64,000 bases of DNA from positions 1 through 64,000 of the forward strand of contig NZ_BMTS01000019.1 in the NCBI RefSeq assembly GCF_014649795.1, in the 5' to 3' direction. A model generated the notes under the pieces. The model made no database searches, was not told the origin of the DNA, and saw only the letters and a program-made list of their open reading frames with translations. The DNA is from Streptomyces melanogenes. GTDB taxonomy: Bacteria > Actinomycetota > Actinomycetes > Streptomycetales > Streptomycetaceae. A program made the translations under genes and the position numbers. The number at the start of each line of letters is the position of its first letter. Position 1 is the first letter of the stretch. Shown here in pieces: positions 50,277 to 58,329 of this stretch.

Positions 50277-52376
50277 ATGGAAGCGGGAGGCCGCCGTCAC
50301 CGGTGCACATGGCGAGCAGTGCTGATCGCGGCAGGGCTAACGGTGACGCTATGTGCGGCATGGGTAGGGCGATCACTGGTACGTGGCGGCTTGGCACCCC
50401 AGGACACCGCCAGTGTGATCGGACTGCTGGTCGGAGCCATGAGCCTGATGCCAGCGCTGATCGCACTGCGCCGTCGGCCCGAGACGGATCTGACGACCGC
50501 AGCCGATCGCCTGGCTGGCTGGGTCAAGAACGCCGAAGGGGCGCACTGGCGTCAACTGCTCGGTGGAGACCGGGTGCCCATCGACGTCAGATTCGACTTC
50601 TGTCCAACTCCGGGCCGTTCGGCAGTCGTGCCGCACGCACCTGCCGGATCCTTGCAGCGCGTGATCGATGACTTTCGGGCCACCCGCCCGCGCAGACTCG
50701 TCATCACCGGAGGCCCTGGGGCTGGCAAGACCGTACTGGCGACCAAACTGATGCTGGCGATCGTCGAGGAACGAACCGCCGACGAACCGGTGCCGGTGCG
50801 CATGGGCCTGGCCAGCTGGGATCCCGCCGTGCCCCTGAAGACGTGGCTCGTCAGCCGACTGGTCCAGGACTTCGACCGCGCTCCTCAAGTGGCCAAGGAT
50901 CTCGTGGAGCGGGGTCGTATCTTGCCTGTCCTGGACGGACTGGACGAGATGGACGCACCTGCCACCGCCGTACGTGACTCAAGAGCCAAGGCCGCGCTCA
51001 AAGCTCTGGACGCCTACCAGAACGGCGTTGATGGCGCTCCCTTCGTGCTCACGTGCCGCACGGCCCAGTACGACGCCCTGGCCGCAGCCGGACACCACGT
51101 GCCGGATACGGCCTACATCGAACTCTTTCCCGTGACCGCACCACAGGCACACACATACCTGACTGCGCGTCGGGTCTATCGCCCAGAGCGCTGGGACCCA
51201 GTGCTGGAGACCTTGCGAAGTCAACCGGCCGGGATCCTCGCACGCGTTCTGTCGACGCCGTGGCGGCTGACGCTCGCCGCCACCGTCTACGCAGAATCCG
51301 GAGATCCTTCCGAGCTGCTGGCACACACCTCCCCAGCCGAACTGGAGGAATACCTGCTCGCTCGCTACATTCCCGCCGTCACCGGCGTTCACTCCGGCAC
51401 CGGTGTGCCTTACACCTCGGCCCAGGTTCACGACTGGCTCGCCTGCATGGCGACCTACCTGGAAGCCGGCGCAGACTCCGCTCCCGAGACGCGTGGTGCT
51501 GTCGGCCCGGCCAGTGAACTCGTTCTTCACCGGCTGTGGAGGCTGGCTGGCCAAAGGCGTGTGCGAGCAGTCGATGTGCTCTTGTCTCTTCTGATCTTCT
51601 TGCCGGGTGCAGCCCTCTTCTACGCGCAGGTACCGCAGGTCACCACCGCTACCGGAAAGAACGTCACAGCTGTCGGAATCTGCGGTGTCATGCTGGCCCT
51701 CGCATACAGAGCCGGAACCCGCCACACACCGCCGCCCTCCAGCGCGCGCTGGCCGCGGCGGGGGACGTCAGCCAGGCGTCGCCTGGTTCGTCGTCGATGG
51801 AGAGTCGGCGCGGCAGCCGGGCTCACGGTGTGGGCTCTATGCGCCTGCACCCTCTGGCTTGTGCCGGTAATCGACCCCGACCTTTCGTTCTATGGGCCCT
51901 TTGGTCTCTCCCTCATCGGAGACGGTCTCGTGCTTGGGGCGTTCTGCGGTCTCCCATTCGGTGTTGTGGCAGGTATCTCGGCCTCCCCGAGAGGCGGCAC
52001 GACACAAGATGCCGCAGACCCATGGGGCCCGTTGCGCGGTGACACACTGGCCGGAACAGCTTCCGCTTTCGCCTACGGGGCGACGCTCAGCCTCTTGCTC
52101 GGACTCCCGGAGGGCCTTGCAGGGCCGGAAGGGCTCTGGTCTAGTCTTGAGACGGGAGTGACGTACGGACTGGTACTAGCGTTGTTGATTGGCGCGATGC
52201 GAATCCGCGCAGGTCGCCGCTATCTGGCCCTTCTGCTGTGTGCACGGGCACGGCTGCCCTGGCGGCTGGGAGCCTTTCTCGCCTGGTCCTGCGACGCTGG
52301 ACTATTGCGTACATCCGGGAGCACATATCAGTTCCGTCACCGCGAGTTGCAGGAATGGCTCGCCCGACACCCATGA
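50277..52376 (+). CDS. Membrane NACHT-type NTPase (transposon cargo)
   Basis: 699 residues from ATG 50277, 13 bp after the tnpA stop. One or two N-terminal spans (RAVLIAAGLTVTLCAAWVGR) lead to a P-loop NTPase: Walker A LVITGGPGAGKTVLATKLML at about 142-160, the NACHT Walker B RILPVLDGLDEMDAP at about 212-226, and a sensor-like FVLTCRTAQYDAL. The C-terminal third has at least six hydrophobic spans and ends in YQFRHRELQEWLARHP, a motif frequent at the end of streptomycete NACHT proteins. Bacterial NACHT ATPases include anti-phage defence proteins; that role for this one is inferred. Confidence 0.85.
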   Translation: MEAGGRRHRCTWRAVLIAAGLTVTLCAAWVGRSLVRGGLAPQDTASVIGLLVGAMSLMPALIALRRRPETDLTTAADRLAGWVKNAEGAHWRQLLGGDRVPIDVRFDFCPTPGRSAVVPHAPAGSLQRVIDDFRATRPRRLVITGGPGAGKTVLATKLMLAIVEERTADEPVPVRMGLASWDPAVPLKTWLVSRLVQDFDRAPQVAKDLVERGRILPVLDGLDEMDAPATAVRDSRAKAALKALDAYQNGVDGAPFVLTCRTAQYDALAAAGHHVPDTAYIELFPVTAPQAHTYLTARRVYRPERWDPVLETLRSQPAGILARVLSTPWRLTLAATVYAESGDPSELLAHTSPAELEEYLLARYIPAVTGVHSGTGVPYTSAQVHDWLACMATYLEAGADSAPETRGAVGPASELVLHRLWRLAGQRRVRAVDVLLSLLIFLPGAALFYAQVPQVTTATGKNVTAVGICGVMLALAYRAGTRHTPPPSSARWPRRGTSARRRLVRRRWRVGAAAGLTVWALCACTLWLVPVIDPDLSFYGPFGLSLIGDGLVLGAFCGLPFGVVAGISASPRGGTTQDAADPWGPLRGDTLAGTASAFAYGATLSLLLGLPEGLAGPEGLWSSLETGVTYGLVLALLIGAMRIRAGRRYLALLLCARARLPWRLGAFLAWSCDAGLLRTSGSTYQFRHRELQEWLARHP

Positions 52377-52608
52377 ACCTCATGGGATTGAGCAGCTCGA
52401 ACTCTCAAGCGCCAACCATTCGCTTCACTTGCTCCAGCCGCCCGCCTGTCGTCATTCGATGGTTTACCGACAGGCAAGGCAGACAGGGGTGCCGATGTCC
52501 GGGCCGTGGGTGGTCTGGACCTGGGCAAGGGGGACCGGTTATCCCGGGTCCAGTGAAGCCCGTAGTAATCGCCAGATGTGGGGTCGGGCTGGCCTCTACC
52601 CTGATGCG
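52377..52608. other. Gap between NACHT gene and nucleotidyltransferase
   Basis: About 230 bases with no supportable gene. It probably contains a promoter for the nucleotidyltransferase gene. Confidence 0.3.
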
Positions 52609-53163
52609 GTGAGCAACTATTCGATGTCAGCCAAGGATGTAGTCGCGCTTGTGGAGCGGCTCGACGCTCACGGCGTACATGCGTGTATTGGGGGCGGGTG
52701 GGGCGTGGATGCGCTGCTTGGGGAGCAGACGCGAGAACATTCCGACCTTGATGTATGGGCGCCGGCCGCACATCTTGAGCAGTTGTTCGTCGCGTTTGCT
52801 GAGGCTGGTGTCGACCGGATCTTCCCGTGGCCTGGTGACAGGCCGTGGAACTTCGTCTTGCACGACGGCGTTCGGTTGCGGGTCGACTTGCACCTCTACG
52901 AGCCGCTCGCGGACGGATCACTGCACTACGGATCCGTGGTGGAGGGCGGTCCTTTTCCGGCTGAAGCACTCGCCGGACGTGGTTCGATTGCCGGGACTGC
53001 GGTTCGGTGCGAGTCGGCCGAGTGGGCGGTGCGCTGGCATACCGGCTATCCGGCTCGTGATGTCGATCGCCACGACGTGCCCTTGCTGTGCCAGCGGTTC
53101 GGGATCACTGTGCCTGAGGGCTTCGGGCCGCTTGAGGAGCATTCCCCAAGCGGCCCGGCGTAG
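52609..53163 (+). CDS. Nucleotidyltransferase resembling lincosamide/ANT(2'')-type enzymes
   Basis: 184 residues from GTG 52609 (VSNYSMSAKDVVALVERL); an ATG at 52624 is possible. The key motif, CIGGGWGVDALLGEQTREHS followed by DLDVWAP, matches the G-G-W-x-(I/V)-D-x-x-x-G ... H-x-D-(I/L)-D metal/nucleotide site of Lnu(A)- and ANT(2'')-like enzymes, which adenylylate lincosamides or aminoglycosides. The conserved DRPWNFVLHDGVRLRVDLHL supplies a third Asp. Either an antibiotic-modifying enzyme or a relative with another substrate; resistance is inferred, not shown. Transposon cargo. Confidence 0.8.
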   Translation: MSNYSMSAKDVVALVERLDAHGVHACIGGGWGVDALLGEQTREHSDLDVWAPAAHLEQLFVAFAEAGVDRIFPWPGDRPWNFVLHDGVRLRVDLHLYEPLADGSLHYGSVVEGGPFPAEALAGRGSIAGTAVRCESAEWAVRWHTGYPARDVDRHDVPLLCQRFGITVPEGFGPLEEHSPSGPA

Positions 53164-53354
53164 ACGCAAGGGGCCCTTCTCGATCGGGGTCTGCTCGTGC
53201 CCGACGCAGGAGGCTCAGTCTCAATCTGGGGACTCCGCCAGCCTACGGCACGTTTCCGGCGTATTTCTTCCCTCCTGAAGACGACCAGCGGGCTCAACGG
53301 CGCCTCGTGTCGGCGTGCTTGCCGTCGTGCGGTGGGGCAGGCCAGCATGCTCGG

Positions 53355-54938
53355 ATGGCAGCCGATTGGTTGGAGCAGAGCCTGCTCGACGCGGTCCGCG
53401 ACGGCGAGATGCTGGACCTGGCCGGTGACGGGCCGGTCGACGAGGCCGCGATGCGGTCCTGGGACAGCACTCACACCGTCCCGGCGGCGCTGATCCGTGA
53501 CCTGGTCCGCCGCCGCCGGGACATCGAGGCGGACCCGCACGGGCTGCGGCTGCGCGGGGCGCGCATCACCGGCCGCGTCGACCTGGCGAACATCACCAGC
53601 GATCTGCGGGTCGAGCTGGTCGACTGCTTCGTCCCCGACGGTCTGAACCTGTGCGACAGCCAGCTGACCGGCCTCGTGCTGGACGGTTCCTGTTTCGGGC
53701 ACCCCGCGGATTCGCACGACCCACCGGTTGACGCCGCACGCTTCACCGCGCCGGCGATGACGATGCGCGGAGCGGTTGCCAACGCCGACACACCTTCCGG
53801 CGCGGTCCGGTTCCTCGGCGCCCACCTCGGTCTGCTGGATTGCGACGGTGCGCGGCTGGCGAACACGTCCGGTCCTGCCCTGCACGCCGAGTTTCTGCGG
53901 GTCGATCACAGCGTGTTCCTCCGCGACGGGTTCCAGGCCACCGGCGTCGGCGAACAAGGCACGGTCCGGTTCGCCTACGCCCATCTCGGTCGGCTGGCAT
54001 GCGACGGTGCGCGGTTGGCGAACACCTCCGGTCCCGCCCTGCACGCCGACGGTCTGCGGGTCGACCGAGCCGTGTTCCTCCGGGCCGGGTTCCGGGCAAC
54101 CGGCTCGGTCCAGCTGGTCGATGCCCACCTCGGTCTGCTGGATTGCGACGAGGCGCGGTTAGAGAACATGTCCGGACCGGCCCTGCACGCCGACGGTCTG
54201 CGGGTCGACCGAGCCGTGTTCCTCCGTGCCGGGTTCCGGGCAACCGGCGCCGGACACTCCGTGCTCGCCTTGAACGGCGTGTCGGTCGGTTCGCTGTGGT
54301 TGGACACCAGCGGGGTGACTCGGTCGGGTCAGGCCACGGGGGCCCTGGTCGGCATCGACGGGCTGACCTACGGGGACCTGCCGGCGCCGGTCGGGTTGTC
54401 CAGGTGGCTGGAGCTGTTGCGTGACCACACGCCCGGCTACTCCGCTCAGCCGTACCAGCAGTTGGCCGCCGTCCACCGGGCGGCCGGTCACGACAGCGAG
54501 GTGCGGGACATTCTCATGGCGCAGCGGCGGGACCAGATCGACCGCGGCGGGCTTCGCTGGCGTGACCGGGCCTGGGCCCGATTCACCGGGCTGGCCCTCG
54601 GCTTCGGTTATCAACCCTGGCGAGCGCTGCTGCTGCTGTTCGCCGTCGTCGCCAGCTCGGTCGCGCTGGCGGTCGTCCTCGGCGGGCCGGGCGGCGGCCT
54701 GGAGCACACCGCCCGCGCGAGCACACCCACGACGCCCTGCAGCGTCGTGGAGCGGGTCGGCGTGGGTATGGATCTGGGTCTGCCAGCGGTCAAGACGGGG
54801 GCGGCTGACCTGTGTGCCCCCACCGGCACCCATGCAGGGCAGACCCTCACCGTCGCGGGCTGGCTGCTGCAGCTGGCCGCGTGGGCGTCGGCCACCCTGT
54901 TCATCGCCGGCTTCACCGGCGCCGTGCGCAAGACCTGA
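53355..54938 (+). CDS. Beta-helix-repeat membrane protein ("membrane-associated oxidoreductase" type)
   Basis: 527 residues from ATG 53355 (MAADWLEQSLLDAVRDGEML). The central region is pentapeptide/right-handed-beta-helix-like: LRLRGARITGRVDLANITSD, then three 48-residue tandem units containing CDGARLANTSGPALHADGLR, VDRAVFLRAGFRATG. The C-terminal part has DHTPGYSAQPYQQLAAVHRA, a span ALLLLFAVVASSVALAVVLG and a last span LLQLAAWASATLFIAGFTGA. The family is usually annotated as a membrane-associated oxidoreductase, but I see no cofactor motif; a scaffold or DNA-mimic role is as likely. The near-identical second and third repeats indicate recent internal duplication. Confidence 0.82.
   Translation: MAADWLEQSLLDAVRDGEMLDLAGDGPVDEAAMRSWDSTHTVPAALIRDLVRRRRDIEADPHGLRLRGARITGRVDLANITSDLRVELVDCFVPDGLNLCDSQLTGLVLDGSCFGHPADSHDPPVDAARFTAPAMTMRGAVANADTPSGAVRFLGAHLGLLDCDGARLANTSGPALHAEFLRVDHSVFLRDGFQATGVGEQGTVRFAYAHLGRLACDGARLANTSGPALHADGLRVDRAVFLRAGFRATGSVQLVDAHLGLLDCDEARLENMSGPALHADGLRVDRAVFLRAGFRATGAGHSVLALNGVSVGSLWLDTSGVTRSGQATGALVGIDGLTYGDLPAPVGLSRWLELLRDHTPGYSAQPYQQLAAVHRAAGHDSEVRDILMAQRRDQIDRGGLRWRDRAWARFTGLALGFGYQPWRALLLLFAVVASSVALAVVLGGPGGGLEHTARASTPTTPCSVVERVGVGMDLGLPAVKTGAADLCAPTGTHAGQTLTVAGWLLQLAAWASATLFIAGFTGAVRKT
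53805..54251 (+). repeat. Three tandem coding repeats (144-159 bp)
   Basis: Units begin at about 53805, 53964 and 54108. Each encodes an AHLGxLxCDxARLxNxSGPALHA, xxLRVDxxVFLRxGFxATG block. Units two and three are almost identical at the DNA level over long stretches and are exactly 144 bp apart, while unit one is longer and more divergent. Confidence 0.75.
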
Positions 54939-54986
54939 CGATTCGCCGAAATGAAGATATGCCCGAAATCAAGATCGGTCCGGCGA

Positions 54987-55059
54987 TCGTGAGGCGGGAT
55001 TCGAACCCGCGACCTCCGCCACGCAGGTAGCGGCGCTCAACCCGCTGAGCTACTCGGCC
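54987..55059 (-). tRNA. tRNA-like sequence with disrupted acceptor stem and 8-nt anticodon loop
   Basis: On the minus strand the sequence has a canonical D arm (TAGCTCAGCGGGTTGAGC), a T arm (GCGGGTTCGAATCCCGC) and a five-base variable loop. The anticodon stem CCGCT/GGCGG encloses eight bases (ACCTGCGT) instead of seven. Only the three inner pairs of the seven-pair acceptor stem form; the outer four (GGCC against ACGA) do not. It is therefore a tRNA-derived pseudogene or a specialised tRNA-like RNA. It sits inside the transposon between the beta-helix gene and the resolvase. The anticodon cannot be assigned safely. Confidence 0.7.
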
Positions 55060-55072
55060 CGGGCGGCGTTCC

Positions 55073-55203
55073 GTAGGCGTCGGCAAACGTTCGAATGACG
55101 ACAGGCTGCGTGCGCGTCCAATGAACCCGTGCAATCCAAGGGCTCGCGGCGGCCCGAATCCAATCAGATCCGATGGTGATTGCTGACAGGGTTTGACGAC
55201 AGA
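55073..55203. promoter_or_regulatory. Candidate resolution (res) site upstream of resolvase
   Basis: Two dyad-like elements, GTCGGCAAACGTTCGAATGA near 55079 and TTGCTGACAGGGTTTGACGA near 55180, lie between the tRNA-like sequence and the resolvase start, the usual place for res subsites in Tn3-family elements. The G+C content is lower here. The subsite boundaries are inferred only. Confidence 0.4.
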
Positions 55204-55237
55204 TAGGGTCCATTCCTCCGCAAGGAAGGGGCACTCG

Positions 55238-55735
55238 GTGGCGAACCTGGTCTACAAGCGGGTCTCGACCGACCAGCAGTCGACCGACCGTCAGAACCTC
55301 GTCCTGGACGAGGCCGGGATCGAGGACCCGGTCGTCTTCGAGGAGGAGCCGGGCACCTCCAGCCGCCTCCACCCGCTTGAGCGGCCGAAGTTCAGCGAGC
55401 TGCTGATGTACGCGCGGCCGGGCGACACCGTGCACATCTCCGAGATGTTCCGCCTGGTGCGCGGCACCGGGCACATTCTCGACCTCCTCGACGTCCTCCA
55501 CCGCGACCGCCTCGCCCTGCGCATCCACGACGGCGCGTTCTCCGCCATGGACCTCACCGCCCGCCACCCGCGCACCGGCGAGCTGCTGTCCACCGTGAAG
55601 TTCATGGTGCAGACCCTCGCCGCCGCCGGCGAACTCCAGCGCGACCTCCAGCGTGAACTGACCTACGACGGACTGCGCGCCGCCGAGGCCAAGGGTAACA
55701 AGGGCGGACGCCGCCCGGCCGTCACGGCCGCGTAG
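55238..55735 (+). CDS. Serine resolvase catalytic domain (TnpR), ends at in-frame TAG
   Basis: 165 residues from GTG 55238, with CAAGGAAGG upstream. Catalytic N-terminal domain: LVYKRVSTDQQSTDRQNLVL (nucleophile Ser of the YxRVST motif), RPKFSELLMYARPGDTVHIS, EMFRLVRGTGHILDLLDVLH and LLSTVKFMVQTLAAAGELQR, DLQRELTYDGLRAAEAKGNK. It ends GGRRPAVTAA then TAG at 55733-55735, precisely where the DNA-binding HTH normally begins. That HTH continues in the same frame after the stop. It is probably the resolvase of the surrounding transposon. Confidence 0.88.
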   Translation: MANLVYKRVSTDQQSTDRQNLVLDEAGIEDPVVFEEEPGTSSRLHPLERPKFSELLMYARPGDTVHISEMFRLVRGTGHILDLLDVLHRDRLALRIHDGAFSAMDLTARHPRTGELLSTVKFMVQTLAAAGELQRDLQRELTYDGLRAAEAKGNKGGRRPAVTAA

Positions 55736-55744
55736 GCCGCCGCC

Positions 55745-56155
55745 GTGCGCGCCGGGTACCTGGGCGGCCGGTCCATCGCCGGTCTGGCCCGCGACCACCA
55801 CGTCAGCCGGGGTGCCATCCGCACGGCCGTCGCCGACCTCATGCCCGAGCACACCACCGACCACCAGGACGCCCCGGCCCCGGAGTTGCCGGTCACCCTC
55901 GACATGCCGGGCAAGGTCGCCGACTTCCTCCGCGCGGCCGACCTGGAGCCCGCCGAGCAGGCCGCGCTCGACCAGGGCGTGACCGTACGGCGCGGCCAGG
56001 GCTACACCCTCCGCGTCCCCGCGGTGCCCTCGGTCCACCGTCAACTCCTCGGCCGCTGCCAGCCGCTCGACGCCCCCGCAGCGATCCCCGCCCAGCGCAA
56101 GGCCCGCCGCGAGTACGCGAACCGCGTCAGCACCCTCGGGACCGAGACCCCGTAG
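55745..56155 (+). pseudogene. Separated C-terminal HTH part of resolvase
   Basis: In frame with the resolvase but downstream of its TAG; a GTG at 55745 could start it. It begins VRAGYLGGRSIAGLARDHHV, then SRGAIRTAVADLMPEHTTDH, the resolvase-type HTH, and extends about 90 residues further (LDMPGKVADFLRAADLEPAE) than classical resolvases. Either the amber codon broke a longer resolvase, the stop is read through, or the two halves are made separately. Confidence 0.7.
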
Positions 56156-56260
56156 CAAGCCATCCGGGCTTCAAAATCAAGGGGCTTCCGACCTGCGACA
56201 TGTCGAAGGCCTTCGCCGTTCCGCCGGTCACCAGCGCCTTCGGATCGAAGGGCCAGGGTC

Positions 56261-56315
56261 GAAACCTACTGGCGGGTTACTTGCTCCCTGGTGTCCGGGC
56301 TAGGACTCCGGGGCC
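56261..56315 (-). repeat. Right terminal inverted repeat (IRR)
   Basis: Inverse of the left end, with GGCCCCGGAGTCCTAG read outward-in on the minus strand. It is followed by the GATCC target duplication at 56316-56320. Confidence 0.92.
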
Positions 56316-56325
56316 GATCCGTGAG

Positions 56326-56362
56326 GAGGGAGGCGCCCCCGTACTCGCGGGGCGCCTCCCTC
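56326..56362. terminator. Strong 14-bp hairpin terminator
   Basis: GAGGGAGGCGCCCC (56326-56339) pairs perfectly with GGGGCGCCTCCCTC (56349-56362) around a nine-base loop. It lies about 75 bp beyond the stop of the minus-strand lectin gene and only 6 bp outside the transposon's target duplication. It would end lectin transcription before it enters the element. Confidence 0.75.
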
Positions 56363-56438
56363 GGGCCGTACGGCCGTGCTCGTACGGGGTCCGCGTCCGC
56401 GCCGGTACATCGCGGAACGGGAGCCGCACGGGGTGGGG

Positions 56439-58157
56439 CTAGAAGCCCTTGATCACCCAGTCCTGGACGTCGGGCGTGGGGCTGCCCTGGGTCCACAGGG
56501 TCAGCCAGACGCCGTTGCCTAGGGAGTTGCCCTTGGGCGTGATGGCCTTGCCGTAGGCGTTGACGGCGACGCCGTCCGCGGCCGGGGAGAACCTCTGGAC
56601 GTCGCTGGCGGGGTTGCAGGTCCACAGGGTCAGCAGCGCGCCGTTGGTGTTGGCGCCGTTGGCCTCGGGCGTGATGCACTTGCCGCTCGCCTTGTGGACG
56701 ATCAGACCGTTCTCATACTTCCATCGCTGGCTGTCCGAGCCCGTGCAGGTCCACACGGTGATGGGGGTGCCGTTGGCGGTGGCGTTGCCCTGGGGGGTCG
56801 CGCAGACGGAACCCGCCTGGTGGAAGTTGGTGAGCCAGCTCCAGCCGTCGACGGGCTTACCGGCTTCGGGGTCGACGTTGAAGACGACCCGGCGCGGTCC
56901 GCTGGAGTCCACCAGTGCCTCGTTGGCGCCCCAGAGCCGCTTGGCATGGGGGTCCCACGACAGTCCCTGGGTCAGCTGGGGCGCCTGGGTGAGGACGTGC
57001 GGCGCTTCACCGGGCTTGGCCACGTGGATGCAGGAGTAGAGCTCGGTGCCGCCCGGCCAGTACGTCGGGCAGGTGCCGCTCATGTAGTAGGTGGTGCCGT
57101 CGGTGGCCGTGCCCTGGATTCCCCACACGGGAGAGGTGTAGCCCGTGGTCTCCGAGGCCACCTTGGTGGGCAGGCCGGTCCCGAGGGCCGACAGGGGCCA
57201 GCGGACGATGCGCGCACCCGCGCCGTTCCGGTTCTCCGCCGAGACCAGGACCGGCGTCGTACCGGAACTGTCGATGCTCAGGCTGCTCAGGCACAGCTCG
57301 CTTCCGACGACGGACGGGCCGCAGGCGCGGGGGCTGTTGTTGACGTACGCCGTGGAGAGCTTGTCGACCTGGGCGCTGCTGACGGTGCTGTAACGCGCGA
57401 CGAGCGGCATCGCCCAGAGGTGGTAGCGGGCGGAGGTCTTGCCCGCGGCCAGACCGGTGGAGGCGCTCGTGGTGTCGGTCATGCGCCACATGCGCGTCAG
57501 GTCGAAGACCTGCAGTTCCGCGCCGTTGGCGACGAACAGCCGGTTGCCGTACCAGGCGACGCCGTCCGAGTGCGAGGGGTACTGGAGCGACTTGAAGTTG
57601 CCGCTGATCGGTTCCACGAGTGCGATGTGGCCGTACTTGACCTGGCCGCCGGCCGACTCCGCGATCGAGACCCTCGCATAGTCCTCGATGGTCGGCGGAG
57701 TGCGGCCGCTGACATACGTGCCGTGGTACCAGGAGGTGGCGGTCAGGGAACGCCCCTGGTAGAGCCCGTCAGGGGTGGCGGCATGCGAGCCGGCGAAGCC
57801 CTGTGGCATCCAACCGCCCGCACCATCGGCGTAGTTGGACCTGTCGTCCTCGTCATCCCAGCAGTAGCCGTCGGGTTTGAGGGCGGCGTTGAGGCCGGTG
57901 GCGTGGCAGAGGCCCGGGCGTCCCGTGCGGGTGCCCAGGACGTCGGTGACGGACGCCTTGGTGACACCGGAGGTCTCGGCCGAGTCGATGAGGGTGGTCT
58001 TGTCCCCGTCTACGCGCGTGAGGGTGAAGTTCGCGGCGAACGGGTCCAGGCCGGAGGCGGCCTGGGCGGGCTGGACGGGGAGCAGGAAGGAGGCGGCTAC
58101 GGTCGCCCCGAGTGTCAGCTGGGCGAGGCGGCTTCTTCGTCCGAACAAAAGTTTCAT
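56439..58157 (-). CDS. Secreted protein with C-terminal ricin-type (RICIN/CBM13) lectin domain
   Basis: 572 residues from ATG 58157. Sec signal: MKLLFGRRSRLAQLTLGATV, then AASFLLPVQPAQA. A 400-residue N-terminal domain of beta-propeller character follows, with Trp/Gly motifs (VAWYGNRLFVANGAELQVFD, TQGLSWDPHAKRLWGANEAL). The C-terminal 130 residues form a RICIN trefoil: GSVCATPQGNATANGTPITV, WTCTGSDSQRWKY, then GKCITPEANGANTNGALLTL, WTCNPASDVQRFSP. QxW motifs are present in the first two subdomains. Probably an extracellular polysaccharide-binding protein or enzyme; no catalytic motif is assigned. Confidence 0.87.
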   Translation of the reverse strand: MKLLFGRRSRLAQLTLGATVAASFLLPVQPAQAASGLDPFAANFTLTRVDGDKTTLIDSAETSGVTKASVTDVLGTRTGRPGLCHATGLNAALKPDGYCWDDEDDRSNYADGAGGWMPQGFAGSHAATPDGLYQGRSLTATSWYHGTYVSGRTPPTIEDYARVSIAESAGGQVKYGHIALVEPISGNFKSLQYPSHSDGVAWYGNRLFVANGAELQVFDLTRMWRMTDTTSASTGLAAGKTSARYHLWAMPLVARYSTVSSAQVDKLSTAYVNNSPRACGPSVVGSELCLSSLSIDSSGTTPVLVSAENRNGAGARIVRWPLSALGTGLPTKVASETTGYTSPVWGIQGTATDGTTYYMSGTCPTYWPGGTELYSCIHVAKPGEAPHVLTQAPQLTQGLSWDPHAKRLWGANEALVDSSGPRRVVFNVDPEAGKPVDGWSWLTNFHQAGSVCATPQGNATANGTPITVWTCTGSDSQRWKYENGLIVHKASGKCITPEANGANTNGALLTLWTCNPASDVQRFSPAADGVAVNAYGKAITPKGNSLGNGVWLTLWTQGSPTPDVQDWVIKGF

Positions 58158-58329
58158 TTGGCGAGGTTAAGCGCTGGCTGCCCGTCATGATCATTTTCTT
58201 CACACGGTCTCCACGCGGGATGTGAGCCGGCGCGGCCCAGGGCGCGGCGAGTACGTGGTTCGCTGCACGGTGGTGGCGGGGCTGCCGGCGCGACCGTGGG
58301 GTCGGGGGTTTACCTCGGTCACCTTGGGG

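Larger units (their letters stand above)
47170..56315 (+). mobile_element. Complete Tn3-family transposon, 9146 bp
   Basis: The element is bounded by inverted repeats at 47170-47224 and 56261-56315, both beginning GGCCC(T/C)GGAGTCCTAG. They are flanked by a 5-bp direct duplication GATCC (47165-47169 and 56316-56320), the target-site size of the Tn3 family. Inside are tnpA at the left end, four cargo features, and a serine resolvase at the right end. The near-perfect ends and matching duplication indicate recent transposition as one unit. The cargo is a NACHT-type NTPase, a nucleotidyltransferase, a beta-helix-repeat membrane protein and a tRNA-like sequence. Confidence 0.93.

Noticed and set aside
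47117-50278. 1053-codon minus-strand frame opposite tnpA
   Set aside because: It is a codon-bias mirror of the transposase and has no domain signature of its own.
54987-55059. Transposon inserted at, or using, a tRNA gene as an attachment site
   Set aside because: The tRNA-like sequence is internal to the Tn3 ends, and Tn3 elements do not use tRNA attachment sites.
56694-58190. 498-codon plus frame opposite the lectin gene
   Set aside because: Antisense shadow; the minus-strand protein has a signal peptide and RICIN motifs.
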